64,000 bases of DNA, taken from assembly GCA_937981555.1 (NCBI GenBank), contig CALJOK010000036.1, positions 1 to 64,000 of the forward strand, in the 5' to 3' direction. Shown piece after piece: positions 1-8,201 of this stretch. The stretch's first letter is position 1. Every line of letters starts with the position of its first letter. The position numbers were made by a program, and so were the translations under genes. The stretch is from an uncultured Saprospiraceae bacterium. GTDB lineage: Bacteria; Bacteroidota; Bacteroidia; Chitinophagales; Saprospiraceae. Under the pieces are notes generated by a model, which was not told the DNA's origin, searched no databases, and saw nothing but the letters and a program-made list of their open reading frames with translations.

Positions 1-27
1 GCTATTCAAAATTTATCTTTTGTTGCA

Positions 28-113
28 TCACACCCAAAGACCAAACTCGATTTAAAATTGAGTTCCCGTAGCTTGACTCTCTGAGTCGAGTTGCGTAATT
101 GGGTGATTTATAA
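28..113 (+). other. structured palindromic leader, possible three-way junction
   Basis: An outer stem can form between CACCCAA near 32-38 and TTGGGTG near 101-107. It encloses two hairpins, one built on AACTCGAT/ATTGAGTT and one on CTTGACTC/GAGTCGAG, each with one G-U type mismatch. It lies just before the first gene of the plug-fragment array, so it may be part of a leader RNA or a REP-like palindrome. I do not recognise a riboswitch or ribozyme class. Pairing was judged by eye. Confidence 0.4.
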
Positions 114-138
114 AAGTAAAATAAAATGATTTTTTTAG

Positions 139-447
139 ATGAAAAAATATGTAATTCGAATTTTGATAGTTGGTGTGATTTTTCTTTTTGGGAAAAATAG
201 AATGGAACTAGTTGCTCAAGCGAATTTGAATGAACGAGAAATCATAGAAGTTGAATTTATAAGACCAAATAAAATATTTTTTGTAAGAAGTGAAAAATAT
301 AAGATTAAAAATAGAGGTTGTTGGAATGGAACTGGGCATACATTAATTAGAGCTGTGATCACTTACGAAAGAGTAGATAGATTACCAACGAGAAATATTA
401 ATGAACTTGCGGCAGTATTTACAGCAGGAGTTTCTTTTTTGCAATAA
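139..447 (+). CDS. short secreted protein with degenerate TonB-plug motif (array member 1)
   Basis: This 102-residue product has an N-terminal hydrophobic segment (about residues 5-27) that looks like a signal peptide. It ends with RVDRLPTRNINELAAVFTAG, which matches the plug motif closing the next proteins in the array. The carboxypeptidase-regulatory-like domain present in the neighbours cannot be recognised here; the middle is short and basic. It is the first of five head-to-tail related genes and the next begins 13 bases downstream, so they are probably co-transcribed. It may be a decaying copy or a minimal version. Function is unknown. The only family clue is that LPTRNIN...TAGVS normally sits in the plug of TonB-dependent receptors and related proteins. 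Confidence 0.6.
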   Translation: MKKYVIRILIVGVIFLFGKNRMELVAQANLNEREIIEVEFIRPNKIFFVRSEKYKIKNRGCWNGTGHTLIRAVITYERVDRLPTRNINELAAVFTAGVSFLQ

Positions 448-460
448 ATAAAATTCGAAG

Positions 461-958
461 ATGGATCTTTATAACAATAAATACACGTTTCGATTTCTTT
501 TGTTCTTTTTAATTTTTCTTTTTGGAAAAAATGGAATTGGACAAACATCAATAAGAGGAAAAGTTAGTGATAGAGAAACGAATGAAAAAATAATTGGAGC
601 GGACATAACATTGTTAAAAGATGGAGATGTTATTCGGAATACGACAACTGATACGAATGGAGATTTTAGCTTTAAAATCGATCCAGGAACTTATGAAATG
701 GAATTTTCAAAAAAAGGCTTTCCTTCTGAAAAATTAATTGAAGTCATTGTGATGGAAGGGCAAACTACAGAGGTGAATTATCAATTATTTTATGAAAGGC
801 ATATGTGTGGTCTTGTAATTCGAATGAGAGTACAATTAGCTAAAACCGAAAAAATGGAAAAGGGACAATCCTTTGTAGATAAAACATTTATAGCAAAACC
901 AAATAGAGAAATAAATCAAATGATATTAATGACACCAGGAGTAACACTTTCCAATTAA
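461..958 (+). CDS. short secreted carboxypeptidase-regulatory-like protein with plug fragment (array member 2)
   Basis: This 165-residue protein has a signal peptide at about residues 9-29 and then one carboxypeptidase-regulatory-like beta-sandwich domain (about 30-105), with the usual GKVSDRETNEKIIGADI start and a TDTNGDFSFKIDPGTYEMEF core. The C-terminus carries a degraded plug motif, NREINQMILMTPGVTLSN, and then stops. In the known family this domain order opens a TonB-dependent receptor, but plug and barrel are absent here. The N-terminus (NNKYTFR) is nearly the same as that of the next gene, 12 bases downstream, which indicates recent duplication. It is probably exported to the periplasm or outer membrane. 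Its role is unknown. Confidence 0.75.
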   Translation: MDLYNNKYTFRFLLFFLIFLFGKNGIGQTSIRGKVSDRETNEKIIGADITLLKDGDVIRNTTTDTNGDFSFKIDPGTYEMEFSKKGFPSEKLIEVIVMEGQTTEVNYQLFYERHMCGLVIRMRVQLAKTEKMEKGQSFVDKTFIAKPNREINQMILMTPGVTLSN

Positions 959-970
959 TAAAAAAAGGAA

Positions 971-1480
971 ATGAATAGTTTTTATAACAATAAGTACACG
1001 TTTCGAATTTTTTCGGTTTTTCTGATTTTTATTTTCGGACAGAAGGGAATTGCGCAAACTGGAATTTCTGGAAAAGTCACGGATGAAAATACTGGAGAAG
1101 AAATGGTTGCCGCCAATATCATAGTCACAAAAAATGGAAACTTCATTCAAGGTGAGACTACAGATATTGATGGGAATTATACGATTCAAGTTGATTCTGG
1201 AAAATATGACATAGAAGTTTCATACACAGGTTATCCAACTCAAAAGATAACTGGAATAATTGTAAATGAAGGTCTAACTACGAAAGTTGATGTTCAGTTG
1301 ACTACAGATTTAAAATTGCAAATGATGAGTATTGTTGTATTGAATATTTGTATTCCAATTATCAAACAAGATGAAACTTCAACGGGATTAACTATAACAT
1401 CCGAAAAAATTAGATACCTCCCAACCCGAAATATCAATGAAATAATAACCATAACCCCAGGAGTATCCTTCACACAATGA
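971..1480 (+). CDS. short secreted carboxypeptidase-regulatory-like protein with plug fragment (array member 3)
   Basis: This 169-residue protein has a signal peptide (about 11-29), a carboxypeptidase-regulatory-like domain (about 30-105; GKVTDENTGEEMVAANI and TDIDGNYTIQVDSGKYDIEV), and a C-terminal block reading PIIKQDETSTGLTITSEKIR followed by LPTRNINEIITITPGVSFTQ and the stop. That block is the opening of a TonB plug as seen in Bacteroidota surface proteins, where it normally continues into an IRGSR...YYIDG segment. The gene ends exactly before that segment. A hairpin with a T-tract at 1575-1603 probably closes the transcript of members 1-3. Confidence 0.78.
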   Translation: MNSFYNNKYTFRIFSVFLIFIFGQKGIAQTGISGKVTDENTGEEMVAANIIVTKNGNFIQGETTDIDGNYTIQVDSGKYDIEVSYTGYPTQKITGIIVNEGLTTKVDVQLTTDLKLQMMSIVVLNICIPIIKQDETSTGLTITSEKIRYLPTRNINEIITITPGVSFTQ

Positions 1481-1574
1481 ATCGTAGAGTTTATGTGAAT
1501 AATTGAATAACGTGCTTTTTCAAGCTGTACAGTCAGGCTCCAATTTGCATTGTACAGCTAATGTTTGAGCTTGA

Positions 1575-1603
1575 GCTGCATCGTAAGATGCGGCTTTTTT
1601 TTT
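1575..1603 (+). terminator. rho-independent terminator
   Basis: GCTGCATC and GATGCGGC pair across a GTAA loop (one G-U pair), and nine T follow directly. It fits termination of the 139-1480 gene group. Confidence 0.75.
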
Positions 1604-1714
1604 GCCGCAGATTTTTATGATCTATACGATTTCTCTTACTAAGTGTTCCATTTCAAAAGAAGCAGCGAGAGGAAACATAATCATCATAAATAATCAGCCC
1701 AATCTGCGGCAAAA
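1600..1714. repeat. imperfect inverted repeat, GCCGCAGATT family
   Basis: Perfect inverted ends TTTTGCCGCAGATT and AATCTGCGGCAAAA enclose about 87 bases with further internal pairing (TTTATGAT with ATCATAAA). The same kind of word, CGCAGATTTTTA, recurs in the inverted repeats at 5001-5096 and 27019-27104. Confidence 0.7.
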
Positions 1715-1788
1715 GAATCACAACCATTTCCCATCCATCTCTCGTCGATAAAAGGAAGCATCTTCTTTTAAACTAAAAAAATAATTCT

Positions 1789-2283
1789 ATGAAAAAGTTT
1801 TATGCAATTCCTTGGGTAATTTGTTTCCTCTTTTTTCAAAATATAACAATACATTCACAAACTTCTTTAACTGGAAAAATTACGGATAAAGATACTGGTG
1901 AAGAAATGATCGCTGCCAATATTATGATCTCGAAAAATGGAAATTTTATTCAAGGTGCAACTTCAGATATTGATGGGGATTATTCTATCCGAGTTGATGC
2001 TGGAACATATGATTTAGAATTTTCATACACAGGATATCCAACTAAAAAAATAAAAGATGTGGTAGTCAAAGAAGCTGAGATTAAAGTTGTTGATGCTAAA
2101 TTAGAATTAGGTAGAATGATGATTACATATTGTCCAATTCTTACTGGTTACAAAATCCCACTTATTAAGCAAGATGAAACTTCTACAGGAATAACAATAA
2201 CTGCTGAACAAATTCGAAATCTTCCAACCCGAAAGATCAATCAAATGATGTTGATGACTCCAGGAGTATCCTTCACTCAATGA
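1789..2283 (+). CDS. short secreted carboxypeptidase-regulatory-like protein with plug fragment (array member 4)
   Basis: This 164-residue protein has a signal peptide (about 1-23, ending IHSQ), a carboxypeptidase-regulatory-like domain (about 26-105), a linker, and then IPLIKQDETSTGITITAEQI and LPTRKINQMMLMTPGVSFTQ before the stop. It shares its first 25 residues almost exactly with the 872-residue protein that follows. Its C-terminal block is nearly the same as that of member 3. The array therefore has two lineages of signal peptide (NNKYTFR type and IPWVICFLFFQNITIHSQ type) joined to one conserved plug fragment. Export is well supported by the sequence; function is unknown. Confidence 0.78.
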   Translation: MKKFYAIPWVICFLFFQNITIHSQTSLTGKITDKDTGEEMIAANIMISKNGNFIQGATSDIDGDYSIRVDAGTYDLEFSYTGYPTKKIKDVVVKEAEIKVVDAKLELGRMMITYCPILTGYKIPLIKQDETSTGITITAEQIRNLPTRKINQMMLMTPGVSFTQ

Positions 2284-2375
2284 TTGTAAATTTAAAAAAA
2301 ATAAATCACAACCATTTTTAATCAACCTCTCGTCAATAAGGGAAAGCAAGTTTTTTAAACTAAAAATATAAATCT

Positions 2376-4994
2376 ATGAAAAATTTTTATGTAATTCCTT
2401 GGGTAATTTGTTTCCTCTTTTTTCAAAATATAACAATACATTCCCAAACTTCCATTACAGGGAAAATTACTGATAAAGTTACAGGTGAAGAAATGATTGC
2501 TGCAAATATCATTGTCAGTAAAGCAGGTGTTTTTGTCGCTGGTGAATCGACTGATATTGATGGTAATTATAGTATTCGAATTGATCCTGGAACTTATGAT
2601 TTTAAGGTGTCTTATACAGGTTATGTTGATCATTTAGTTAAAGGTGTGATTGCACCAGCAGGGCAAGCAACAAAAGTAGATGTAAAAATAGCTACAAGAG
2701 GAGAGGAGTTGAAAGATCTGATGACTTTGGAGTATAAAATTCCGTTGGAAACAAAACATAAAACTGCATCATGTTGTGGTACAACAAGTGAACAAATTCG
2801 AAACCTTCCAGTCAGAAATATTAATGCAGTCGCAGCAGCTACCGCTGGTGTAAGTTCAAGTGAAGAGAGAATTGACGATTTAGTAAAACATTCGCAGACA
2901 TTCATAAAAGGAAAAATTACCGACGCTGAAACTGGTGAAGAACTTATTGGCGCTATTGTTACAATATCTAAAAAAGGCGTGTTGGTAAAAAGTACCACTA
3001 CAGATATTGAAGGAGATTTTAAGATTCAAGTTGATGCTGGAACATATGATTTACGAGTGAGGTACACCGGCTATCAAGATCAAATTCAAAATAATATTAT
3101 TGTAAACGAGGGGCAAGTGGTAAAGATAAATCTCCAGTTAAATGTTGGAGTAGTATTAGACGAAGTAGTTGTGTCTGGATATGCTGTGCGGAGATCTAAG
3201 AAAAGTCTTGGTTATGCAAGCACAACAATTTCAAGCAAGGATATTCGTCGCGCTCCAACTAGAGATGTGTCTAGCATAGCAGGCGCTACCGCAGGTGCAT
3301 CAAGTTCAGATGACGGTGATGCAATTTCAATAAAAGGTTCTAGAAGTTCAGCAACTGATTACTATGTAGATGGCAAAAGAGTAAAAGGAAAAACTATTTT
3401 GAAAGATTCAAAAGTTAAACTAATTGAAACAGAGACTTCAATAGAAGACGAATATTTGATGGAAGATGCAAGGATTTTAATTTCAAATAATAAATTTTTT
3501 GAAGCAACAGATTATATTTTAAGAGACAAAATTGATCTTAAAAATAATTTATCTATGGTCGAATTAGATCTTACAAAAGTTATTGTTTTAAAAAAAGAAA
3601 TACCCACTCCTATCAAAGCAGGCCAACTCACCGCTGCCGAATGGCGAGATGCTGATCATTGGAAAGCATGGAAAAAACAACAAAAAGATAAAGATTATAA
3701 ACAGGCGAAAAGTGATTGGGAATTTTATTTGACTAATCGATATGCTGTTTTAATAGAAAATAAAAAAGGACAACCGCTGGCAGATGTCGATGTCGAATTA
3801 GTCAACGCGAAAAGAAATGTCCTTTGGAAAACTCGAACAGACAATGAAGGGAAAGCAGATTTGTGGGTAGGTATTTTTGATAGGAAAGAAGATGCTAAGA
3901 ATTTTAAAATCATTGCAAGTTACGAAGGCAAGAAGTACACGATCCGAAAAGCAAAACCATTTAAAAAAATCAATAAAATCAAAATCAAAACAGATTGTAA
4001 TTTATCGAATCGAGTAGATATTATGTTTGCAGTAGATGCAACTGGTTCGATGGGTGATGAGATTAATTACTTGAAATCTGAATTGCAAAATGTAATCGAA
4101 CGTGTGCAAAAATTAGATGATGAATTAGATATCCGATTGGGTTCAGTATTTTATCGAGATATACGAGATGCGTATTTGACGCAATCAAGTCCATTGGATT
4201 CTGATATTTCGAAGACTGTTAATTTTATCAAAAAACAAAGTGCAGGTGGGGGTGGTGATTTTCCAGAAGCAGTAGACGTTGCATTGGAGGAGACGATTCA
4301 AAAACAAAACTGGAGTAAAGATGCGATGGCGAGAGTTGTATTTTTAATACTAGATGCACCGCCACATATGCAACAACAGAATATTAGTTCTTTGCAAAAA
4401 TCCATTCGGATAGCTGCTGAAAAGGGTATCAAAATTATTCCAGTTACAGCAAGTGGAATAAATCGTACGACAGAATATTTAATGAAGACCATGGCTTTGG
4501 CTACGACAGGTACTTACGTTTTTATCACAGACGATAGCGGTATTGGTAATTCACATTTGAAACCAAAAACCAAAGATTATAAAGTGGAGAAATTAAATGA
4601 TTTGTTAGTTCGATTAATTGGAAAATATACTGACCGTACATCTTGTGAAGAAGTAGAGGAGGAAGAAGAAGAACGAAGCAATGAAATTCTTTTTGCCAAT
4701 AATAATCAGGATCCCAATTCTATGACGACAGTAATTAAAGAAGATAAATCCATTTTAAATAAAGTTAAATATTTTCCGAACCCTGCAACTACAAGTGTAA
4801 CATTACAATTACAAGAAGCGATTTCTGAAATTATGATTATTCAATCTGATGGAAAAGTAGTGCGACGTTTCGAAAATGTTGCGGCAGGAGAAATGCAAAT
4901 TGATTTGAGTGGATTTGCTGAAGGGTTTTACTTGATACGATTTAGAAAAGAAAATGGAGTAGCGAATGGAAAGTTGATTGTGATAAAACCTTAA
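2376..4994 (+). CDS. secreted protein with two regulatory-like domains, barrel-less TonB plug, VWA domain and T9SS tail
   Basis: This is an 872-residue multidomain surface protein. A signal peptide (1-23) precedes a first carboxypeptidase-regulatory-like domain (about 25-105) and a degraded plug opening (138-163). A second regulatory-like domain follows (about 174-255), then a SusC-style plug (LDEVVVSGYA at 261, IRRAPTRD at 290, and IKGSRSSATDYYVDGKRVKG at 319-338). After a linker comes a third beta-sandwich-like segment (about 455-530). A von Willebrand A domain starts near 546 with the MIDAS motif DATGSMG. An acidic stretch leads to a T9SS type A sorting tail from 799 (YFPNPATTS). No beta-barrel follows the plug, so it cannot be an ordinary TonB receptor. 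It is probably surface-attached through the T9SS. Its partner proteins may be the four short upstream proteins. Confidence 0.85.
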   Translation: MKNFYVIPWVICFLFFQNITIHSQTSITGKITDKVTGEEMIAANIIVSKAGVFVAGESTDIDGNYSIRIDPGTYDFKVSYTGYVDHLVKGVIAPAGQATKVDVKIATRGEELKDLMTLEYKIPLETKHKTASCCGTTSEQIRNLPVRNINAVAAATAGVSSSEERIDDLVKHSQTFIKGKITDAETGEELIGAIVTISKKGVLVKSTTTDIEGDFKIQVDAGTYDLRVRYTGYQDQIQNNIIVNEGQVVKINLQLNVGVVLDEVVVSGYAVRRSKKSLGYASTTISSKDIRRAPTRDVSSIAGATAGASSSDDGDAISIKGSRSSATDYYVDGKRVKGKTILKDSKVKLIETETSIEDEYLMEDARILISNNKFFEATDYILRDKIDLKNNLSMVELDLTKVIVLKKEIPTPIKAGQLTAAEWRDADHWKAWKKQQKDKDYKQAKSDWEFYLTNRYAVLIENKKGQPLADVDVELVNAKRNVLWKTRTDNEGKADLWVGIFDRKEDAKNFKIIASYEGKKYTIRKAKPFKKINKIKIKTDCNLSNRVDIMFAVDATGSMGDEINYLKSELQNVIERVQKLDDELDIRLGSVFYRDIRDAYLTQSSPLDSDISKTVNFIKKQSAGGGGDFPEAVDVALEETIQKQNWSKDAMARVVFLILDAPPHMQQQNISSLQKSIRIAAEKGIKIIPVTASGINRTTEYLMKTMALATTGTYVFITDDSGIGNSHLKPKTKDYKVEKLNDLLVRLIGKYTDRTSCEEVEEEEEERSNEILFANNNQDPNSMTTVIKEDKSILNKVKYFPNPATTSVTLQLQEAISEIMIIQSDGKVVRRFENVAAGEMQIDLSGFAEGFYLIRFRKENGVANGKLIVIKP

Positions 4995-5000
4995 TTTTTG

Positions 5001-5096
5001 CCGCTGACTTAGATTGACTTTTAAGATTTTTCGCAGATTAAATATTCTGGCGAAAATGGCCTGTGAGAAATGTAACAAAGTCAGTCTAAGTCAGCG
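5001..5096. repeat. imperfect inverted repeat between convergent genes
   Basis: CCGCTGACTTAGATTGACTT at the left end and AAGTCAGTCTAAGTCAGCGG at the right end are inverted copies with one difference. The inner part contains TCGCAGATTA. It could end transcripts from both sides. The word GACTTAGACTGACT is shared with the repeat at 5557-5644. Confidence 0.75.
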
Positions 5097-5104
5097 GATA
5101 AAAA

Positions 5105-5524
5105 TTATTTCGCAAAGATCTGATCAAAATCTTGAAACGATTTAAACTCCAAAGCATTCCCACTTGGATCCATAAAGAACATCGTTGCTTGTTCGCCAGG
5201 CTCACCTTGGAATCGAATATAAGGTTCGATAATAAATTCAATACCGTTTGCTTTTAATTTTTCAGCGAGTGCTTTCCACTCATTCATTTCGAGAATAGCT
5301 CCAAAATGTTTGATCGGAACTTGCTTGCCATCAACAGGATTTGCTGCAGGTTCTACAATTGGTTCTTCCGTCAAATGAGCAGACATCTGATTTCCCCAAA
5401 AATTAAAATCAATCCATCGTTCAGATGTTCGTCCAACTTCGCAGCCAAGTAATCCTTCATAAAATTCACGAGTCTTCTCTAAACTCGTAACTGGAAATGC
5501 TAAATGAAAAGGTTGTGCTTTCAT
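5105..5524 (-). CDS. VOC family protein (glyoxalase/dioxygenase fold)
   Basis: This 139-residue protein consists of one vicinal-oxygen-chelate domain. The N-terminus [20 protein letters not shown] carries the usual first metal-ligand His, and the C-terminal half has [15 protein letters not shown] with the Glu expected as a metal ligand. The middle ([19 protein letters not shown]) resembles the uncharacterised VOC branch annotated as extradiol-dioxygenase-like. Substrate cannot be told. The start codon lies right after a poorly conserved AT-rich leader, and no other start fits better. Confidence 0.85.
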   Translation of the reverse strand: MKAQPFHLAFPVTSLEKTREFYEGLLGCEVGRTSERWIDFNFWGNQMSAHLTEEPIVEPAANPVDGKQVPIKHFGAILEMNEWKALAEKLKANGIEFIIEPYIRFQGEPGEQATMFFMDPSGNALEFKSFQDFDQIFAK

Positions 5525-5556
5525 TTTTTTGATTTAAAAAGTTAAAAAAAAGTCTA

Positions 5557-5644
5557 GCCACAGACTTAGACTGACTGAATTGACTTTCCCATAATGTGTT
5601 TAATAGTTATGGGAAAGTCAGATCAGTCAGTCCAAGTCTGTGGC
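5557..5644. repeat. imperfect inverted repeat, CCACAGACTTAGACTGACT family
   Basis: The outer 38 bases of each end are inverted copies with about three differences (GCCACAGACTTAGACTGACT... at the left, ...AGTCTGTGGC at the right). They form a long hairpin in the gap between the VOC gene start and the peptidase gene end. Confidence 0.8.
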
Positions 5645-5651
5645 AAAAGTA

Positions 5652-8201
5652 TTACTGATTTAAAAAAACCGCATTGGCAAAAACCATTTTCCCTTGATAC
5701 CAAAATGCTCTAAATAAAGGATTGTCCACCATATACGTCACATTTCCACGACCCATTCTTTGTACGGCAAAAACAGTTGTTTCTTCCTGTTCTTTTTTCG
5801 CCTTCGCTCCTGCAAAACCAAGTACCAAAGGTTTTTTTCCAATATAACCCACATTCGAAGTATTCTTCAAATATTGATAATGACGCGAACTCGTTTTTAA
5901 AGAAAAATAATAATCCGACATTCCAAAACCAAGTGGATGCGTATTATCCCAATTCAATTTAAAGATTGCTCCAGGCATATTATTTTTGACTGAGCTTCGT
6001 GTTCGATGAGAGTGAGGTTCAAGTCGACTCTCCAAAGTTTCTTTTTCGTAGGCACGAGTAGCGGCACTTTTATCTCCTTCCTCTGCATATTTTTCAAGAT
6101 TAAAACCAGGCTTCCCTTCCAGTTTTGCAACCGCACTTCCGACAGCAATAACTCGTCCACCGGAGCGAACCCAAGTTTTTAATTTGTCCAAAGTCTTCTC
6201 ATTTAAATTGTACCAACCTTCTGGCAAAATGACCAAAGAGTAATTTTCTAAATTCAAATATTGGAAATTCTCTACAGGCACAGTCGTCAAAGGGTAATCT
6301 AAATCTGTTTCGAAAAAATGCCAAATTTGACCGAACGAATAAGGAGAAGTTTTGTCTCCAGTAAGAACGGCCACCTTAGGCTTTTTTAATAAAATTAAAC
6401 TTTCTGAACCTAGGTCAGCACCACTATCTGCAAAACCAGTAGAAACAGCTGTTAAGTTTTCGTAGTTTAATTTCGCAGCAGTTTCGACAATTATTTTTTC
6501 AAAATTACCGTCCAATTTTCGATTGTCTCCACGTGTGATAATTAAAGTTCCAGCAGCGTATTCTTTTCCTTCGATGGTGAATTTTCCTTTGGCAGTTCGA
6601 GCAGTCACTCCTTGATCCATGAGTTGAGCAATAAATTTTGCATCTTTTAATGATTGCCATTTGGCTAAATATCCATAGGCATTTTTGCTAGGTGCAAACT
6701 TATTTTCAGACGAAACATATTTTGAATCCATAGGGATTTTTGTCTCGGTAGCATATGCTTTCAAACCATAAGCATGAGCTAATGACCAAGCGGTAATATC
6801 GTAAGTCAAGGAATCCACCAAGTATGATTGAGGTTCAAATAATACTTGAACCAAAACTGATTTTGGTTGGTAAGCATTGATGATGATATCATTTTTGTGA
6901 ACTTTAAAAGAAGAAGTTTTGCCTGTCTCATAATCATAGCCTGAGAAGGAAGAAGTAGCATTAGTCAATCCATAATTGATTTTATTTTTGTCCAACAAAT
7001 CTAGTAAGGCTTCTTTTTTTCCTTCCGCATTATCATGTCGAATAACAAAACTTTTGTACTTGCCAATTGGATTAGTAGAATGTGATTTAAAGTAACTCAC
7101 ATATTTTTCTAACAATTCATTTGCATTTTTTGAACTCACTTCAATCGTCGAAAGTGAAGTGGTGAAATGATGGTTCACTCGATCTTTTAGCGAAACAGTT
7201 TCCCCATTATTCATATCAGCTTTTCGACTTGCAGAACCACTTCCTCCTTGCTCGTAAGTCATTCCGATAGCTCCATTAAACATCGGATAAGTATCTCCAT
7301 AACTTGGGTAAAATAAATCGAAAATTTCTTTAGTGTAATATAACCATCCATTTTTATCAAAATACGTTGCATGGTTTTTTCCAATCGAATGCTGAAATTC
7401 AGATTGCCATTTCGTCAAATATTGATGATAAGGTTGTGCGGCTGGCGCAAAATAATATGGATCATCTTTGTACATCTCATGAAGGTCGGCATGCACTTGC
7501 GGCAACCAATTATTGTACACCGCCATTCGTTGCTGAGATTCCACTTGTGTCTGCCAAGCCCAATCTCGATTCAAGTCAAACATATAATGATTCATTCTTC
7601 CACCAGGGTGAGGTTCGTTATGTTCCCACGAGTCCATGTTGGAAGTCATTTTAGTATTGCTCACTCGACGTACCCAATGGGTGTAGCGAGAATATCCATC
7701 AGGGTTCACACTTGGATCCATGATGACCAAAGTATTTTTCAACCAAGATTGCGCTTGTAAATTTTTCCCTCCAACCAAACTGTGCAATACCGGCATCGAA
7801 CTTTCAGAACCCGCCGCTTCATTTCCATGTACCGAATAACTGAGCCAAACGATGGCAATATTATTTTTAGGAGTACCTTCCTTGACTCCTGCTCGAATCA
7901 AATTATCATTTCTAATTTCTTCTAGCTTCGCTAAATTCTCTTTGGTTGAAACAAACGCCAAGAGCATCGGGCGATCTTCATTAGTCAATCCATATTGCGT
8001 TAAAGTCACTTGCTCACTATTTTCAGCGACATACTTAAAGTAATCGACGAGCATGTGATGCGGGGTGAATTCTTCTCCAATTTTGTGAGTCAAAAACTCA
8101 TCAGGAGATTTTAGGTTTTGGGAAAAGACTAGTTGTATAGAACAACAGAAGAGAATAATTAAAAGCGTTTTTTGGAAAATTAATCTGGATAGATCGCTCA
8201 T
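5652..8201 (-). CDS. secreted M14 family zinc carboxypeptidase
   Basis: This 849-residue exported peptidase has a hydrophobic signal segment at about residues 10-27. The M14 catalytic domain shows the zinc motif HGNEAAGSE (His125, Glu128), NPDGYSRY, DLNRDW and a third-ligand candidate in PQVHADLHEMY. These are the hallmarks of the zinc carboxypeptidase family, which removes C-terminal residues from peptides. The C-terminal third (about 600 onward, KVAVLTGDKTSPYSFGQIWH... SLVILPEGWY) looks like a class I glutamine-amidotransferase-like fold, as in other Bacteroidota M14 proteins of this length. No T9SS tail is visible, so it is probably periplasmic or secreted by another route. Confidence 0.9.
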   Translation of the reverse strand: MSDLSRLIFQKTLLIILFCCSIQLVFSQNLKSPDEFLTHKIGEEFTPHHMLVDYFKYVAENSEQVTLTQYGLTNEDRPMLLAFVSTKENLAKLEEIRNDNLIRAGVKEGTPKNNIAIVWLSYSVHGNEAAGSESSMPVLHSLVGGKNLQAQSWLKNTLVIMDPSVNPDGYSRYTHWVRRVSNTKMTSNMDSWEHNEPHPGGRMNHYMFDLNRDWAWQTQVESQQRMAVYNNWLPQVHADLHEMYKDDPYYFAPAAQPYHQYLTKWQSEFQHSIGKNHATYFDKNGWLYYTKEIFDLFYPSYGDTYPMFNGAIGMTYEQGGSGSASRKADMNNGETVSLKDRVNHHFTTSLSTIEVSSKNANELLEKYVSYFKSHSTNPIGKYKSFVIRHDNAEGKKEALLDLLDKNKINYGLTNATSSFSGYDYETGKTSSFKVHKNDIIINAYQPKSVLVQVLFEPQSYLVDSLTYDITAWSLAHAYGLKAYATETKIPMDSKYVSSENKFAPSKNAYGYLAKWQSLKDAKFIAQLMDQGVTARTAKGKFTIEGKEYAAGTLIITRGDNRKLDGNFEKIIVETAAKLNYENLTAVSTGFADSGADLGSESLILLKKPKVAVLTGDKTSPYSFGQIWHFFETDLDYPLTTVPVENFQYLNLENYSLVILPEGWYNLNEKTLDKLKTWVRSGGRVIAVGSAVAKLEGKPGFNLEKYAEEGDKSAATRAYEKETLESRLEPHSHRTRSSVKNNMPGAIFKLNWDNTHPLGFGMSDYYFSLKTSSRHYQYLKNTSNVGYIGKKPLVLGFAGAKAKKEQEETTVFAVQRMGRGNVTYMVDNPLFRAFWYQGKMVFANAVFLNQ

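Larger units (their letters stand above)
1481..1788. other. intergenic region with terminator and inverted repeat
   Basis: No gene is seen here. The stretch holds a terminator hairpin (1575-1603) and a long inverted repeat with perfect 14-base ends at 1600-1613 and 1701-1714. The last 50 bases before array member 4 resemble the last 50 bases before member 5: both have a CTCGTC..ATAA...AAACTAAAAA pattern, so the upstream region was duplicated with the gene. Confidence 0.6.

Noticed and set aside
28-113. Possible tRNA, because the outer stem has seven pairs and the size is near 77 bases
   Set aside because: No T-loop TTCGANTC, no D-loop GG and no anticodon arm can be placed on either strand.
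28-113. Possible hammerhead ribozyme (three-way junction)
   Set aside because: The core CTGANGA and GAAA elements are absent on both strands.
5001-5644. Inverted repeats as ends of an insertion sequence around the VOC gene
   Set aside because: The repeats are two separate palindromes, each complete by itself, and the gene between is not a transposase.
7367-7760. Two overlapping + strand frames of 95 and 129 residues
   Set aside because: They lie opposite the conserved zinc-peptidase domain and show no protein features.
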